Of a stretch of 49,454 nt of DNA, positions 34,055-43,074 are shown one piece after another. Made by a program: the position numbers and the translations under genes. Source of the stretch: SAR202 cluster bacterium (GTDB lineage Bacteria > Chloroflexota > Dehalococcoidia > Lucifugimonadales > Lucifugimonadaceae); assembly GCA_008373205.1 (NCBI GenBank), contig RQOS01000035.1:1-49454 (forward strand), given 5' to 3'. Each line of letters begins with the position of its first letter. Positions within the stretch are counted from its first letter, which is position 1. The notes under the pieces are model-generated. The model had not been told where the DNA came from. It saw only the letters and a program-made list of their open reading frames with translations, and did not search any database.

Positions 34055-34944
34055 ACTTTATTAAGTTTTCTAATCCTCTGGCCAACATCACCCATTCCTA
34101 TTTCAGCAATGAATATATTTCCTTTGGAATCAACTGCACAGCCATGCACTGCTTCACAAACCTCAGGCACTCCCCTCCATCTAGTTATAAGATCTCCTGA
34201 AAGGTTCCAAATTGAGATCCCACTACCCTGGCTTTGTTCAACTACATAAACAATATCATCTTGAAAATATATATCTCCAGGGCCAGCTAATCCATTAGTC
34301 CAAATGTCAATAAGTTCTCCATCAGGAGAAAAAATTTGAATCCTATCATTCTCTCTGTCACAAACAAAAACTCTATTATCTTTTGAAACAGCTAATTTAT
34401 GAACTATGGCAAATTGACCATTTCCAGTTCCGTGCTCTCCCCAAGATAATTCATGGTGACCGTCGCTTGAAAATCTATGCACTCTTCTATTTCCATATCC
34501 GTCACTCACAAATATTTTTCCATCAGGAGCTATTGAGGATCCAGTAGGCATATTAAAAGGACCTCCTTGTGTACCATCAGTGGTAAGTGTAAAATTAGCA
34601 AAACCAAATTCACCTAATTCCATTACACATTCACCATTTTGTTTATGTTTAGTAACTTGATGTGTTTGATGATCAGTAAGCCATATATATCCTTCAGAAT
34701 CAATATTTAAGCCATGAGGTACTCTAAATTCTCCTCTTTGGTCACCTTGGTCTCCCCAAGATCCTAAAAATTCTCCTTCATTAGACCATTTAGTTACAGG
34801 ATGTTTTTCTCTAGAAAATACCCATGCGTTATCATCGTTATCAATATCTATATCTGCACATTGCCCTAAAACCCAGTAATCGGGTATTTTTTTAGGCCAA
34901 TTTTCATCTAATTCGTATCTAAAATCTCCTTCTCCAACAATCAT
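34051..34944 (-). CDS. NHL-repeat beta-propeller protein (copy 3)
   Basis: A 297-residue propeller of about six NHL blades, with units such as FRVPHGLNIDSEGYIWLTD, MPTGSSIAPDGKIFVSDGYGNRRVHRF and GQFAIVHKLAVSKDNRVFVCDRENDRIQIF. Related folds include peptidyl-glycine alpha-amidating lyase and vgb-like lyases, but no catalytic assignment can be made. No signal peptide, so cytoplasmic. The start at 34944 is set by GAGGAG six bases upstream. It overlaps nothing upstream but follows the second copy directly; the three form one operon. Confidence 0.82.
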   Translation of the reverse strand: MIVGEGDFRYELDENWPKKIPDYWVLGQCADIDIDNDDNAWVFSREKHPVTKWSNEGEFLGSWGDQGDQRGEFRVPHGLNIDSEGYIWLTDHQTHQVTKHKQNGECVMELGEFGFANFTLTTDGTQGGPFNMPTGSSIAPDGKIFVSDGYGNRRVHRFSSDGHHELSWGEHGTGNGQFAIVHKLAVSKDNRVFVCDRENDRIQIFSPDGELIDIWTNGLAGPGDIYFQDDIVYVVEQSQGSGISIWNLSGDLITRWRGVPEVCEAVHGCAVDSKGNIFIAEIGMGDVGQRIRKLNKV

Positions 34945-34946
34945 AC

Positions 34947-35876
34947 TTAACTCCTCTTCCATTTTCTTAATGAAACAACTTCTCTCTGAGGATCTTGATT
35001 CGATCCATAAGCAGTGAATGAAACTTCTGCTATATAAACAGAACCTTCATTATCAACAGCTATACCATGTGGTCCTATAAGTTGGTCAGGTTGTTCACCT
35101 AAAGTTCCTTTACCGAATGATGAAATCATTTCTCCTTTTTCATTTACTATAGCTACCCTTAAACCAAGATTAGGAACTCCAGCTTGAACTTCTGGGGCTC
35201 CTGCTTCAGCAACATATATTTCTTTGGAGTATTGATCAGAATATATTGCAATAGGTCTATGAAAATGCCATTGATCAAGATAATTCCCATCAAAATCAAA
35301 AATCTGTACTCTAAAATTTTCTCGGTCGCAAAGGGCTATTTTATCTTTATCAAAAATACTTATATTATGAGGAAGAGAAAATTCTCCTTCTTCTGATCCA
35401 GGTTTACCCCAACTCAAAATATGCTTACCTGTACTGTCAAATTTATGAATCCTTGAATTTCCATATCCATCTGAAACAAATATGTCACTGGTTTCTCTAT
35501 CAATAGCTACATCTGTTGGTCTATTGAAATAATCTCCACCCTGCCATTCAGCTGCCTTACCTCTTTCCCCAATAGTGAAAATAATCTCTCCTTCTTTAGA
35601 TCTTTTTTGAACTATATGACCAATATCATCTATAAGAAAAAGATCATCATTATCATCTACTCTTATTCCATGCGGTCTATCGAATTCTCCTTCACCCCAA
35701 TGATTTAAGTAGTTTCCATTTTTATCAAATATAATGAGAGGAAATAATCCCCTATTATAAACATAAACATTATCATCTGAATCTGTCGCTACACTAGTAG
35801 CCTCATGAAATCTCATTGGATGAGGCAGTTTCGCCCAAAATGGAACTGGATCAAATTTTGTTTTATTATCTATCAT
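34947..35876 (-). CDS. NHL-repeat beta-propeller protein (copy 2)
   Basis: A 309-residue propeller clearly paralogous to the upstream copy (shared DRPHGI, NRPTD, VSDGYGNSR, FSLPHNIS, DRENFRVQIFD, NYLDQWH segments). No signal peptide or membrane span. The start at 35876 (AGAGGA seven bases upstream) is preferred; an earlier ATG at 35900 overlaps the end of the upstream gene and has a poor ribosome site. Function unknown; such propellers bind proteins or ligands or act as lyases/lactonases. Confidence 0.84.
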   Translation of the reverse strand: MIDNKTKFDPVPFWAKLPHPMRFHEATSVATDSDDNVYVYNRGLFPLIIFDKNGNYLNHWGEGEFDRPHGIRVDDNDDLFLIDDIGHIVQKRSKEGEIIFTIGERGKAAEWQGGDYFNRPTDVAIDRETSDIFVSDGYGNSRIHKFDSTGKHILSWGKPGSEEGEFSLPHNISIFDKDKIALCDRENFRVQIFDFDGNYLDQWHFHRPIAIYSDQYSKEIYVAEAGAPEVQAGVPNLGLRVAIVNEKGEMISSFGKGTLGEQPDQLIGPHGIAVDNEGSVYIAEVSFTAYGSNQDPQREVVSLRKWKRS

Positions 35877-35884
35877 TTTGTCCT

Positions 35885-36829
35885 CTATTTCTTTATCCAT
35901 TTTCTTAAAGATATTAATTCTCCCAAAGGTTGTGGTTCTTGCTTAGAACCCCACCATGTCCACGCAACTTCTCCAACATAAACATTACCTTTCGAATCTG
36001 TTGTTACTCCGTGTGGAGCTACAAACTGATCAGCATTTTGACCTGGTAATCCTTCTCCTAGATCTGCTATTTTTTCGCCTTCAGGGGTTAAAACTACTAT
36101 CCTATTCCCTAATCCAGGGACTCCTTTTTGAACATCTGGAGGCCCCATTTCTCCTATGTATAAATTTTTGTCACCGTTTTTCCCTTCTGTTACTGACATA
36201 GGGTGATGAAGATGCCATTGATCAAGATAATTCCCTTCTAGATCAAAAATTTGTACTCTAAAATTTTCTCTATCAGCAACAATAACTTTATCATCACCAA
36301 TCATTGAAATATTATGAGGTAAAGAGAATTCTCCATTTCCAGTTCCTGGAACTCCCCAACTTTTTATATGTTTACCGTCGGGCGTAAGTTTATGAACTCT
36401 AGAATTCCCATATCCATCTGAAACAAAGAGTTCTCCTGTTTTTGGATGAATTGCAATATCAGTTGGTCTATTAAACATTTCTCCACCTTGCCAAGGAGCT
36501 TCTTTGCCTCTTTCTCCTACAGTAAATATAATATCGCCGTTATTATTCCTCTTTTGAATAAAATTTCCAGGTCCATCATCGACTAAATAAATATTGTCAT
36601 CTAAATCTATTTCAATACCATGTGGTCGATCAAAGTCACCATGTCCAAAAGATCTCAAGAAGTTTCCAGATTCATCAAATACGCAAACAGGGTCAGTGCC
36701 TCTATTAAATACATAAACATTGTCTTTGGAGTCGACTGCTACTCCTCCGCAATCTCCATAAAATGATATGCCCAATGGCATTTTTGCCCAATTCTCAACT
36801 GGTTCATAGGTAATATTTGTTGTTGTCAT
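35885..36829 (-). CDS. NHL-repeat beta-propeller protein (copy 1)
   Basis: A 314-residue propeller, first gene of the three-copy minus-strand operon. Blades include GVAVDSKDNVYVFNRG, DRPHGIEIDLDDNIYLVDD, NRPTDIAIHPKTGELFVSD and SLPHNISMIGDDKVIVADRE. The start at 36829 is set by GGGGGAAG just upstream; the longer frame adds 26 unlikely residues. It is divergent from an MFS transporter gene 120 bases away, so a shared regulatory region is plausible. Confidence 0.84.
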   Translation of the reverse strand: MTTTNITYEPVENWAKMPLGISFYGDCGGVAVDSKDNVYVFNRGTDPVCVFDESGNFLRSFGHGDFDRPHGIEIDLDDNIYLVDDGPGNFIQKRNNNGDIIFTVGERGKEAPWQGGEMFNRPTDIAIHPKTGELFVSDGYGNSRVHKLTPDGKHIKSWGVPGTGNGEFSLPHNISMIGDDKVIVADRENFRVQIFDLEGNYLDQWHLHHPMSVTEGKNGDKNLYIGEMGPPDVQKGVPGLGNRIVVLTPEGEKIADLGEGLPGQNADQFVAPHGVTTDSKGNVYVGEVAWTWWGSKQEPQPLGELISLRKWIKK

Positions 36830-36948
36830 AAGCTTCCCCCTATTAATATTGATTTTCCACCATATTAGATGTTTGATTTCCTTTAGTGAAGCTATAAGAT
36901 AAAACAAATCGATTATTTAATAATTATTTTCTTACTCAAGGTTGCCTA

Positions 36949-38187
36949 ATGAAACTCCCTTATAGAGGTTATCCCATAGCTCTTATTGCTTTTCTTTCGA
37001 CAGGCCTTTCAATTGGCATGTCTCAGTATGCATTTGGACAATTTGCAACTCCACTTCAAGAAGAATTTGGTTGGACCAAGACACAATTGAATGGAGCTTT
37101 ATCATTGGCTTTTGTTTCTGGAATTACTGGACCAATTTTAGGAAAAGCAGCTGATAAATATGGAATTAAGATAGTTTTATTAATTTCTCTATTGCTTATT
37201 AGCTCGGGGTTTTTACTAAGACCTACTATTTCTCATCTATGGCAGTGGTATTTCTACAGTGGATTAGTTTATGCAGGATTCCCTGGTGCAACCCATATAA
37301 CTTCAGGGAAAATGGTATCAACATGGTTTCCTAAAACTAGAGGAAGAGTTATGGGAGCAGTAACATCAGGAAATAATTTTGGAGGCTTTACTATGCCAGC
37401 CTTAGCTGCATCAATTATAGCCTTTTCAAACTGGGAGTTAGCCTTTATAGTTTTTGGTTCTATAATGTTGTTTCTGGGGATTTTTTCATACTTCATAATT
37501 TCAGAATCTTTAGATTTAGTTGAATCAGAATCAATTCGAACAAACAAAGATCTCGATTCAATTTCATTAGCTAAAAAGCAATCAAAACTAGGATTTGAAT
37601 TTAAGGAAGCTCTTCGCTCTTTTAGATTCTGGACAATTAATCTTTCACTGATGATTGGAGTCTTAACTTATCAGGGAATATTAACTCAATTAACACAATT
37701 TTTAGAAGACGAAGGTATGAGAACTAATCTAGCAACAACATGCTTAATGATGATAGCTGTCATGGGTGTAATAGGAAAGATTACTTTTGGCAGAGCTAGT
37801 GAAATTTTTTCAGCAAGAAAAACTCTAATTTTAAGTATGTTTTTTCAAACTATAGGAACAATAGTACTATGTATTGATTCTGGAGAAATATTATTGTGGA
37901 TAGGTTGCTTTATTTATGGCCTAGGATTTGGTGCATTTGGTGCACTTATCCCATTAATTATTGTTGAACAATTTGGAATGAAAAACCTTGGTTCATTAAT
38001 GGGAATTAATTTAATGCTTACATCTATCACTATGGCAATAGGTCCACTAGTAGCAGGAATGATTCATGATCAAACTGGTTCCTATAGAAACGCTTTCTTA
38101 GGCATTTCTATTCTTTTTATACTAGCAATTATTCTAGTGTGGCTATCAAAATTTGGCAAAGGCCCAAGTGATTTAGACGTCCAATGA
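36949..38187 (+). CDS. MFS transporter, monocarboxylate/oxalate-formate type
   Basis: A 412-residue 12-span carrier. The N-terminus GLSIGMSQYAFGQFATPLQEEFGWTKTQLNGALSL and the loop 2-3 motif GKAADKYGIK resemble the OxlT/monocarboxylate-porter branch. It probably imports a small organic acid. Start ATG at 36949. Its 3' end overlaps the convergent isomerase gene by 15 bases. Shares its upstream region with the NHL operon. Confidence 0.87.
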   Translation: MKLPYRGYPIALIAFLSTGLSIGMSQYAFGQFATPLQEEFGWTKTQLNGALSLAFVSGITGPILGKAADKYGIKIVLLISLLLISSGFLLRPTISHLWQWYFYSGLVYAGFPGATHITSGKMVSTWFPKTRGRVMGAVTSGNNFGGFTMPALAASIIAFSNWELAFIVFGSIMLFLGIFSYFIISESLDLVESESIRTNKDLDSISLAKKQSKLGFEFKEALRSFRFWTINLSLMIGVLTYQGILTQLTQFLEDEGMRTNLATTCLMMIAVMGVIGKITFGRASEIFSARKTLILSMFFQTIGTIVLCIDSGEILLWIGCFIYGLGFGAFGALIPLIIVEQFGMKNLGSLMGINLMLTSITMAIGPLVAGMIHDQTGSYRNAFLGISILFILAIILVWLSKFGKGPSDLDVQ

Positions 38188-39105
38188 TTCTATAACATTT
38201 TTAGCATAACTTATACTCTGATAGTCTTTATAGAATTGATCTCCATTTTGAGTACCCTCAATAGCCATATATCCTTCATATCCAGCATTAGTTAGAGATG
38301 TAATAGCATATCTATAGTCAATTTCTCCATCAGGTAGTGGAACTCTTATAAATACAGATCTTTCATTTTCTGGATGATAAATAGTTTGAAGATTTTTACA
38401 ATGCCAATAGTTAGAAATTGAAGCAACATTATCTATACAGTTTTCAAAAGTTTCTTCTGGCTGATCATAGTTCCATAATACATTTCCTAAATCAGGATTA
38501 ATACCAAAGTTTTTTCTTGATACTAAATCATGAAGATAAAGTGCTGACCAGGAGTTGTCTACAGGAGAATTTTGATGAATTTCTACAGAGATATTCAAAT
38601 TATCATCAGATGCCTTATCACATGCATCTTGGTAAACTTTTGCCAAGTGTTCATAAACCCAAATATCAGCATCTTTAGAAGCATCTTGAGATTTAGACCA
38701 TCCACTACCAGATGCAGGTAAACTACCAGGGGGATTCCCTGGATATCTTGCAGGAGCACTTATTGCACCATTAACTACCTCAGCACCTGACCATTTACCA
38801 TAAGTAATAGCTTTTTTCATTTTTTTAATATTTTCTGGTGCATTTTTAGCCTCAGTAAGAGTTCCTCCACTCCTGATAGATCCAATATCTAGGCCAAAAC
38901 CATTTATTCGCTTTTTGAATTCTGAAACAGACTCTTCTGTACCTCCAGTTCTATCAAGAGTTTCAGTAGATATTTCTAAAGCGTCGAAACCCATTTCCTT
39001 AACTTTAGTTAAGAATTCATCTGTATAATCTTTCGGAGCTAAATCCCAAGGATCTACAGAGTTTGGATATAGTGTCATTCTTCTATTGGCGTAACAAAAT
39101 TTCAT
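38173..39105 (-). CDS. Sugar phosphate isomerase/epimerase-like TIM-barrel protein
   Basis: A 310-residue protein of the AP-endonuclease-2/xylose-isomerase-like barrel family. It shows KEMGFDALEIST, WSGAEVVNGAISAP, LNISVEIHQNSPVDNSWSA (metal-binding E and H), NFGINPDLGNVLW, SNYWHCKNLQ, IRVPLPDGEIDYRYAI and YEGYMAIEGTQNGDQF (metal-ligand E). These give a plausible metal site. Substrate unknown, probably a sugar, keto-sugar or inositol derivative. GGGGGC lies before the ATG. Divergent from an MFS gene across an operator-like repeat at 39121-39140. Confidence 0.8.
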   Translation of the reverse strand: MKFCYANRRMTLYPNSVDPWDLAPKDYTDEFLTKVKEMGFDALEISTETLDRTGGTEESVSEFKKRINGFGLDIGSIRSGGTLTEAKNAPENIKKMKKAITYGKWSGAEVVNGAISAPARYPGNPPGSLPASGSGWSKSQDASKDADIWVYEHLAKVYQDACDKASDDNLNISVEIHQNSPVDNSWSALYLHDLVSRKNFGINPDLGNVLWNYDQPEETFENCIDNVASISNYWHCKNLQTIYHPENERSVFIRVPLPDGEIDYRYAITSLTNAGYEGYMAIEGTQNGDQFYKDYQSISYAKNVIESLDV

Positions 39106-39120
39106 ATAAGCCCCCTTTTT

Positions 39121-39140
39121 ATTATGGAGTTTACCATAAT
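39121..39140. promoter_or_regulatory. Operator-like palindrome ATTATGG-N6-CCATAAT
   Basis: Perfect 7-bp arms (39121-39127 and 39134-39140) with a six-base centre (AGTTTA), inside the 76-base region between the divergent isomerase and MFS genes. The size and symmetry suit a GntR- or LacI-type dimer site. The regulator is not encoded nearby. Confidence 0.5.
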
Positions 39141-39181
39141 TAATAAGTAATTTTGATTTATAAGAAAAAATATATCATATC

Positions 39182-40363
39182 TTGAATCAACTATTTAAAG
39201 AAATTTTAAAGAATCCTTCGATTATCTATGTAATTGTGGGAACATTTTTCTTTTGGGTTTCTTTGTATCTATATGTCCCAATTCTTCCAAACCACTCCCA
39301 ATCTTTAGGAGCATCAGCTACTATGATTGGGTATATTGTTGCGGCTTATGCAATTGGTCAAATGATTCTTAGAATCCCACTGGGAATAGCGGTAGATAAA
39401 TGGGGAACGAAACCTTTTGCAATAATCACGATGCTCTGTTCTGCTTTAGGATCATTAGGCTTGGCACTTGCTTCAGATCCAATTCAACTTTTCTTAGCTA
39501 GAAGTATTACAGGAATTGCAGGTGCAGGATGGGTAGCAATAAGTTTGTTATTTGCTTCTCAATTTGAAAATAAATTAATGCACTATGCTAGCTCATTCAT
39601 GATGGGAATTAATGGAATAGCTATTACAATTTCAACATTAATTAGTGGGAGATTAGCAGATTATTTTGGAGACACAACTCCTTTCATCGGTTCATTAATT
39701 GTCAGCATATTAGGGATGATAGTTTTTTTCATATCAAAAGAAAATAGAAAAAAAACTGATAAAAAACATCACAATTTCTTTAATATTTTGAGTAGTGGAA
39801 TATTGATTAGAATTTCTATAATTGCAATTGGGTTCCATTTTGTTACATTTGGAGTGAATTTTGGATTCCTTCCAATCATTATTGAAAACCTTGGGGGTAG
39901 CAAAACTAATATTGGTGACATCACTACTTTATCTCAACTTGCAGGTATTTGCGGAATGAGTCTTTCTGCTTTATTTATGAATAAGATAGGAATAAGGAAA
40001 ACAATAATATTAGGTTCCTCTTCAATGATAATAAGCCTCATATTTACTTCATATGTAGAAAACTTATCACTTATTGCTTTTTTACAATTTATCTCTGGGT
40101 TCGGAAGAGGAATTCTTTATACAGTTACAATAACATTAATTTTAGTGAGTTTTGAAGAGAGTTCTAGAGGATTAGCTATGGGTGCATATCAAGCTTATTA
40201 CGCAATAGGAATGTTTTTAGGCCCAGCATTATCAGGTTTAATAGTAAATTCGTATGGAATTAATGCTATATTTTGGTTATCTGCCTTAATAACTTTAATT
40301 GCGTTAATTATTGGTACATATAAACCTTATAAAACTGAATTGCAAGGAGGAAAAAATATATGA
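39182..40363 (+). CDS. MFS transporter
   Basis: A 393-residue 12-span carrier with LRIPLGIAVDKWGTK in the loop between spans 2 and 3 (the GxLaDrxGrr motif). Start is TTG at 39182; the ribosome site is weak. It overlaps the next gene by four bases. First gene of a likely operon (MFS, CMD protein, FumC, RidA, VOC, MFS), implying uptake of the compound that the operon processes. Substrate unknown. Confidence 0.86.
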   Translation: MNQLFKEILKNPSIIYVIVGTFFFWVSLYLYVPILPNHSQSLGASATMIGYIVAAYAIGQMILRIPLGIAVDKWGTKPFAIITMLCSALGSLGLALASDPIQLFLARSITGIAGAGWVAISLLFASQFENKLMHYASSFMMGINGIAITISTLISGRLADYFGDTTPFIGSLIVSILGMIVFFISKENRKKTDKKHHNFFNILSSGILIRISIIAIGFHFVTFGVNFGFLPIIIENLGGSKTNIGDITTLSQLAGICGMSLSALFMNKIGIRKTIILGSSSMIISLIFTSYVENLSLIAFLQFISGFGRGILYTVTITLILVSFEESSRGLAMGAYQAYYAIGMFLGPALSGLIVNSYGINAIFWLSALITLIALIIGTYKPYKTELQGGKNI

Positions 40364-40740
40364 AAAATTATGAAGAATTACTTGAGAAAGCAAAAGAATG
40401 GAGAGAGTGGTACTATGATGGAGATCCTGGGACTCCAGAAGTTGCTAAAAGTACTGAGGAAGCATTTAATCTAATAAATGCGACTCTTTTTGGGCATATA
40501 TATCAAAGGCCTAAATTAGATGCAAAAATAAGATCTTTATGCACTATCGCAGCTTTGATAGTTTTAGATAAACCTAATCAATTGCCTGGTCATATTACTG
40601 GTGCCCTAAACTATGGCTGGAGTAAAGAAGAAATTGTAGAATTAATAACTCAAATGCTTTTCTATGGAGGTTATCCAACTGCTGTAAATTCATTAGCTGC
40701 TGCAGCAAAAACATTTGAGGAATATGACAAACGACACTAA
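40360..40740 (+). CDS. Carboxymuconolactone decarboxylase family protein
   Basis: A 126-residue helical protein of the CMD/AhpD-like family. LDAKIRSLCTIAALIVLDKPNQLPGHITGALNYGWSKEEIVELITQ corresponds to the conserved LxxRxRxLxxLA...H...AxxxGxxxeEixE core. There is no CxxC, so AhpD-type peroxidase activity is unlikely and a decarboxylase or isomerase role of the PcaC type is more plausible. AAGGAGG precedes the ATG, which overlaps the transporter stop by four bases. Confidence 0.85.
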   Translation: MKNYEELLEKAKEWREWYYDGDPGTPEVAKSTEEAFNLINATLFGHIYQRPKLDAKIRSLCTIAALIVLDKPNQLPGHITGALNYGWSKEEIVELITQMLFYGGYPTAVNSLAAAAKTFEEYDKRH

Positions 40741-40755
40741 GTTTGGAGAAATTTT

Positions 40756-42141
40756 ATGAACATGAGACTAGAAAAAGATTCAATGGGAGAGTTAGAAGTT
40801 CCATCTAAAGCTTTATATGGAGCAAATACTCGAAGAGCACAATTAAATTTTCCTATTTCTGATCTTCGTTTTGGCAGATCTTTTATTAAAGCTCTAGGAT
40901 TAATAAAACAATCAGCAGCTGAGACAAATTTAGAGCTTAATTTATTAGATAAAAAAATTGCTGAATCAATTATCATTTCAGCTCAAGAAGTTATAGATGG
41001 AGATCATGACGATAGTTTTGTAGTTGATATTTTTCAAACAGGCTCAGGTACGTCTACAAATATGAATGTAAACGAAGTCATTTCAAACCTAGCGATATCA
41101 AAAATGGGTGGAGAAATTGGTTCAAGGAATCCAGTTCATCCTAATGACCACGTAAATAAAGGACAATCATCAAATGATGTTATTCCAACAGCTATTCACA
41201 TAGCTGCTGCTATTTCAATAAAGGACGACTTAGTTCCTTCAATGAAAATCTTGAAAAAATCATTACAAAAAAAATCAGATGAGTTTTGGAATATTGTAAA
41301 AACTGGAAGAACCCATCTTCAAGATGCAACACCAATAAGACTTGGTCAAGAATTTAAGGGTTATTACGGTCAAATAGAAAATTCTATAAAAAAAGTCAAT
41401 TCAGGACTAGATGAATTATCAGTTTTAGCACTTGGAGGTACGGCTGTTGGAACAGGAATAGGAATGAATCCAGAATTTTGCGGTTCAGTTATTAGTAAAA
41501 TTAGTGATAAAACTGGAATAAATTTCTCTGAGACAGAAAATCATTTTCAATCTCAATCTACAATTGATGGAATTGTTTACGCATCAGGTTGTGTAAGAAG
41601 TTTCGCAGTAAGCTTGATGAAAATTGCAAATGATATAAGATGGTTAGGTTCAGGGCCAAGAGCAGGAATAGGTGAATTGAATTTACCTGAAGTTCAACCT
41701 GGATCATCCATAATGCCTGGTAAAGTAAATCCTGTCATAGCTGAGTCAGTAACAATGATATGTGCACAAGTAATGGGAAATGATCAAACAGTTAGTATTG
41801 CAGGACAAAGTGGAAATTTTGAATTGAATGTAATGATGCCAATTGCAGCTCATAACTTGCTAGAATCAATTGAAATTCTGTCAAAGGGAAGTGATAATTT
41901 CTCTAAACAATGTATAGAAGGACTTGTGGCAACAGAAAAAGGTCCTAATATGGTAAACCAAGGATTAGCAATATGTACAGCATTAGCTCCTAAGTTAGGT
42001 TACGATAAAGCTGCTAATATAGCTCATATAGCTTCTGAAACTGGAGAAACAATAAAACAGGTAACATTAAAAGAAACAGAATTAACCTCTGAAGAAATTG
42101 ATGAAATTTTAGAACCCTTGAGTATGACCGAACCAAAATAA
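40756..42141 (+). CDS. fumC: Fumarate hydratase, class II (FumC)
   Basis: A 461-residue fumarase/aspartase superfamily enzyme. Fumarate to malate in the TCA cycle. Marks are SMGELEVPSKALYGANTRRAQLNF, FQTGSGTSTNMNVNEVI, HPNDHVNKGQSSNDVIPTA, KTGRTHLQDATPI and the signature GSSIMPGKVNPV. These favour FumC over aspartase, though within this catabolic operon a related lyase activity cannot be excluded. GGAGAA precedes the ATG, 15 bases after the CMD gene. Confidence 0.9.
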   Translation: MNMRLEKDSMGELEVPSKALYGANTRRAQLNFPISDLRFGRSFIKALGLIKQSAAETNLELNLLDKKIAESIIISAQEVIDGDHDDSFVVDIFQTGSGTSTNMNVNEVISNLAISKMGGEIGSRNPVHPNDHVNKGQSSNDVIPTAIHIAAAISIKDDLVPSMKILKKSLQKKSDEFWNIVKTGRTHLQDATPIRLGQEFKGYYGQIENSIKKVNSGLDELSVLALGGTAVGTGIGMNPEFCGSVISKISDKTGINFSETENHFQSQSTIDGIVYASGCVRSFAVSLMKIANDIRWLGSGPRAGIGELNLPEVQPGSSIMPGKVNPVIAESVTMICAQVMGNDQTVSIAGQSGNFELNVMMPIAAHNLLESIEILSKGSDNFSKQCIEGLVATEKGPNMVNQGLAICTALAPKLGYDKAANIAHIASETGETIKQVTLKETELTSEEIDEILEPLSMTEPK

Positions 42142-42156
42142 AAAAAGGAGAATTAA

Positions 42157-42615
42157 ATGAGTATAGAAGATAAATTAAAAGAATTAGGTATAGAATTACA
42201 AACACCACCAAGTCCAGTAGCAAATTATATTCCAGTTCAACAAACTGGAAACCTAATTTATCTTTCAGGACAAGGCCCTAGAGACGAAGAAGGTAATTTT
42301 ATAACTGGAAAAGTTGGAGCAGATATTTCTGCTGAACAAGCATATGATCTTTCAAGAAATACAGCTGTAAACCTGATTTCTGCAATGAAATCTTATCTTG
42401 GTTCTCTAGAAAGAGTAGTAAAAATAGTTAAGGTATTTGGTATGGTAAATGCAACTAGTGATTTTACAGACCATCCAAAAGTAATAAATGGTTGTTCAGA
42501 TTTTTTTGTAGAAGTTTTTGAAGATAAAGGTCGTCATGCAAGATCTGCTGTAGGAATGGGATCTCTTCCTAATAATATGGCGGTAGAAATTGAAATTATT
42601 GTAGAAGTAAGTTAA
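42157..42615 (+). CDS. RidA/YjgF/YER057c family protein
   Basis: A 152-residue member of the RidA superfamily. IPVQQTGNLIYLSGQGPRDEEG and HARSAVGMGSLPNNMAVEIEIIVEV, the latter with the Arg that binds the substrate carboxylate, are conserved. RidA hydrolyses reactive enamine/imine intermediates from PLP enzymes; longer relatives such as this one (family usually about 130) are often in catabolic operons with unknown substrates. AAAGGAG precedes the ATG. 15 bases from fumC and 17 to the VOC gene. Confidence 0.87.
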   Translation: MSIEDKLKELGIELQTPPSPVANYIPVQQTGNLIYLSGQGPRDEEGNFITGKVGADISAEQAYDLSRNTAVNLISAMKSYLGSLERVVKIVKVFGMVNATSDFTDHPKVINGCSDFFVEVFEDKGRHARSAVGMGSLPNNMAVEIEIIVEVS

Positions 42616-42632
42616 TTATCAAGAGGGACAAA

Positions 42633-43070
42633 ATGACTGATTTAGGTAATATAAAGATAAAAAAAATAAACCATGTAGCAATTCCTATAAATAATAGGAA
42701 GGAATCTTTTAGCTTATATAGAGATTTTTTAGGATTAACAATTATTCCATCAATGGTTGATGAAAAACATGTTATTTGGTCAAAAACAGCAGATGGAACA
42801 ATGGTTCACTTAATTGAACCACCAGATGGTCCTGGTAATGACTTAGTCCCTTTTCATGTTGCCTTTGAAGTAGAAAACTTTGATGAAACTGTAGAAATAC
42901 TAAAAAATTCTAAATATGAAATTACTAATGGACCTCAAATAAGACACGATGGTCAAAGAGCCATTTATATTCAAGATATGGATGGAAATACAATAGAGTT
43001 TGCAACACATAATAATATCAAGCATTCTAATAGAGTTGTAGACGCTTGGGGTTATACTAAGAACGCTTGA
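42633..43070 (+). CDS. VOC (glyoxalase/epimerase-like) family protein
   Basis: A 145-residue vicinal-oxygen-chelate protein with two paired motifs. INHVAIPINNRKESFSLYRDFLGL supplies the first metal His. VPFHVAFEVENFDETVEIL and IYIQDMDGNTIEFATH supply the second His and Glu. This layout is like methylmalonyl-CoA epimerase and glyoxalase I. Reaction unknown. AGAGGG stands before the ATG. In an operon with RidA and an MFS carrier. Confidence 0.85.
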   Translation: MTDLGNIKIKKINHVAIPINNRKESFSLYRDFLGLTIIPSMVDEKHVIWSKTADGTMVHLIEPPDGPGNDLVPFHVAFEVENFDETVEILKNSKYEITNGPQIRHDGQRAIYIQDMDGNTIEFATHNNIKHSNRVVDAWGYTKNA

Positions 43071-43074
43071 TGTA

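Noticed and set aside
36830-36948. Palindromic ATTATTTAATAAT near 36913-36925 as an operator for the NHL and MFS genes
   Set aside because: Short and built only of A and T; in DNA of this composition such symmetry is expected by chance.
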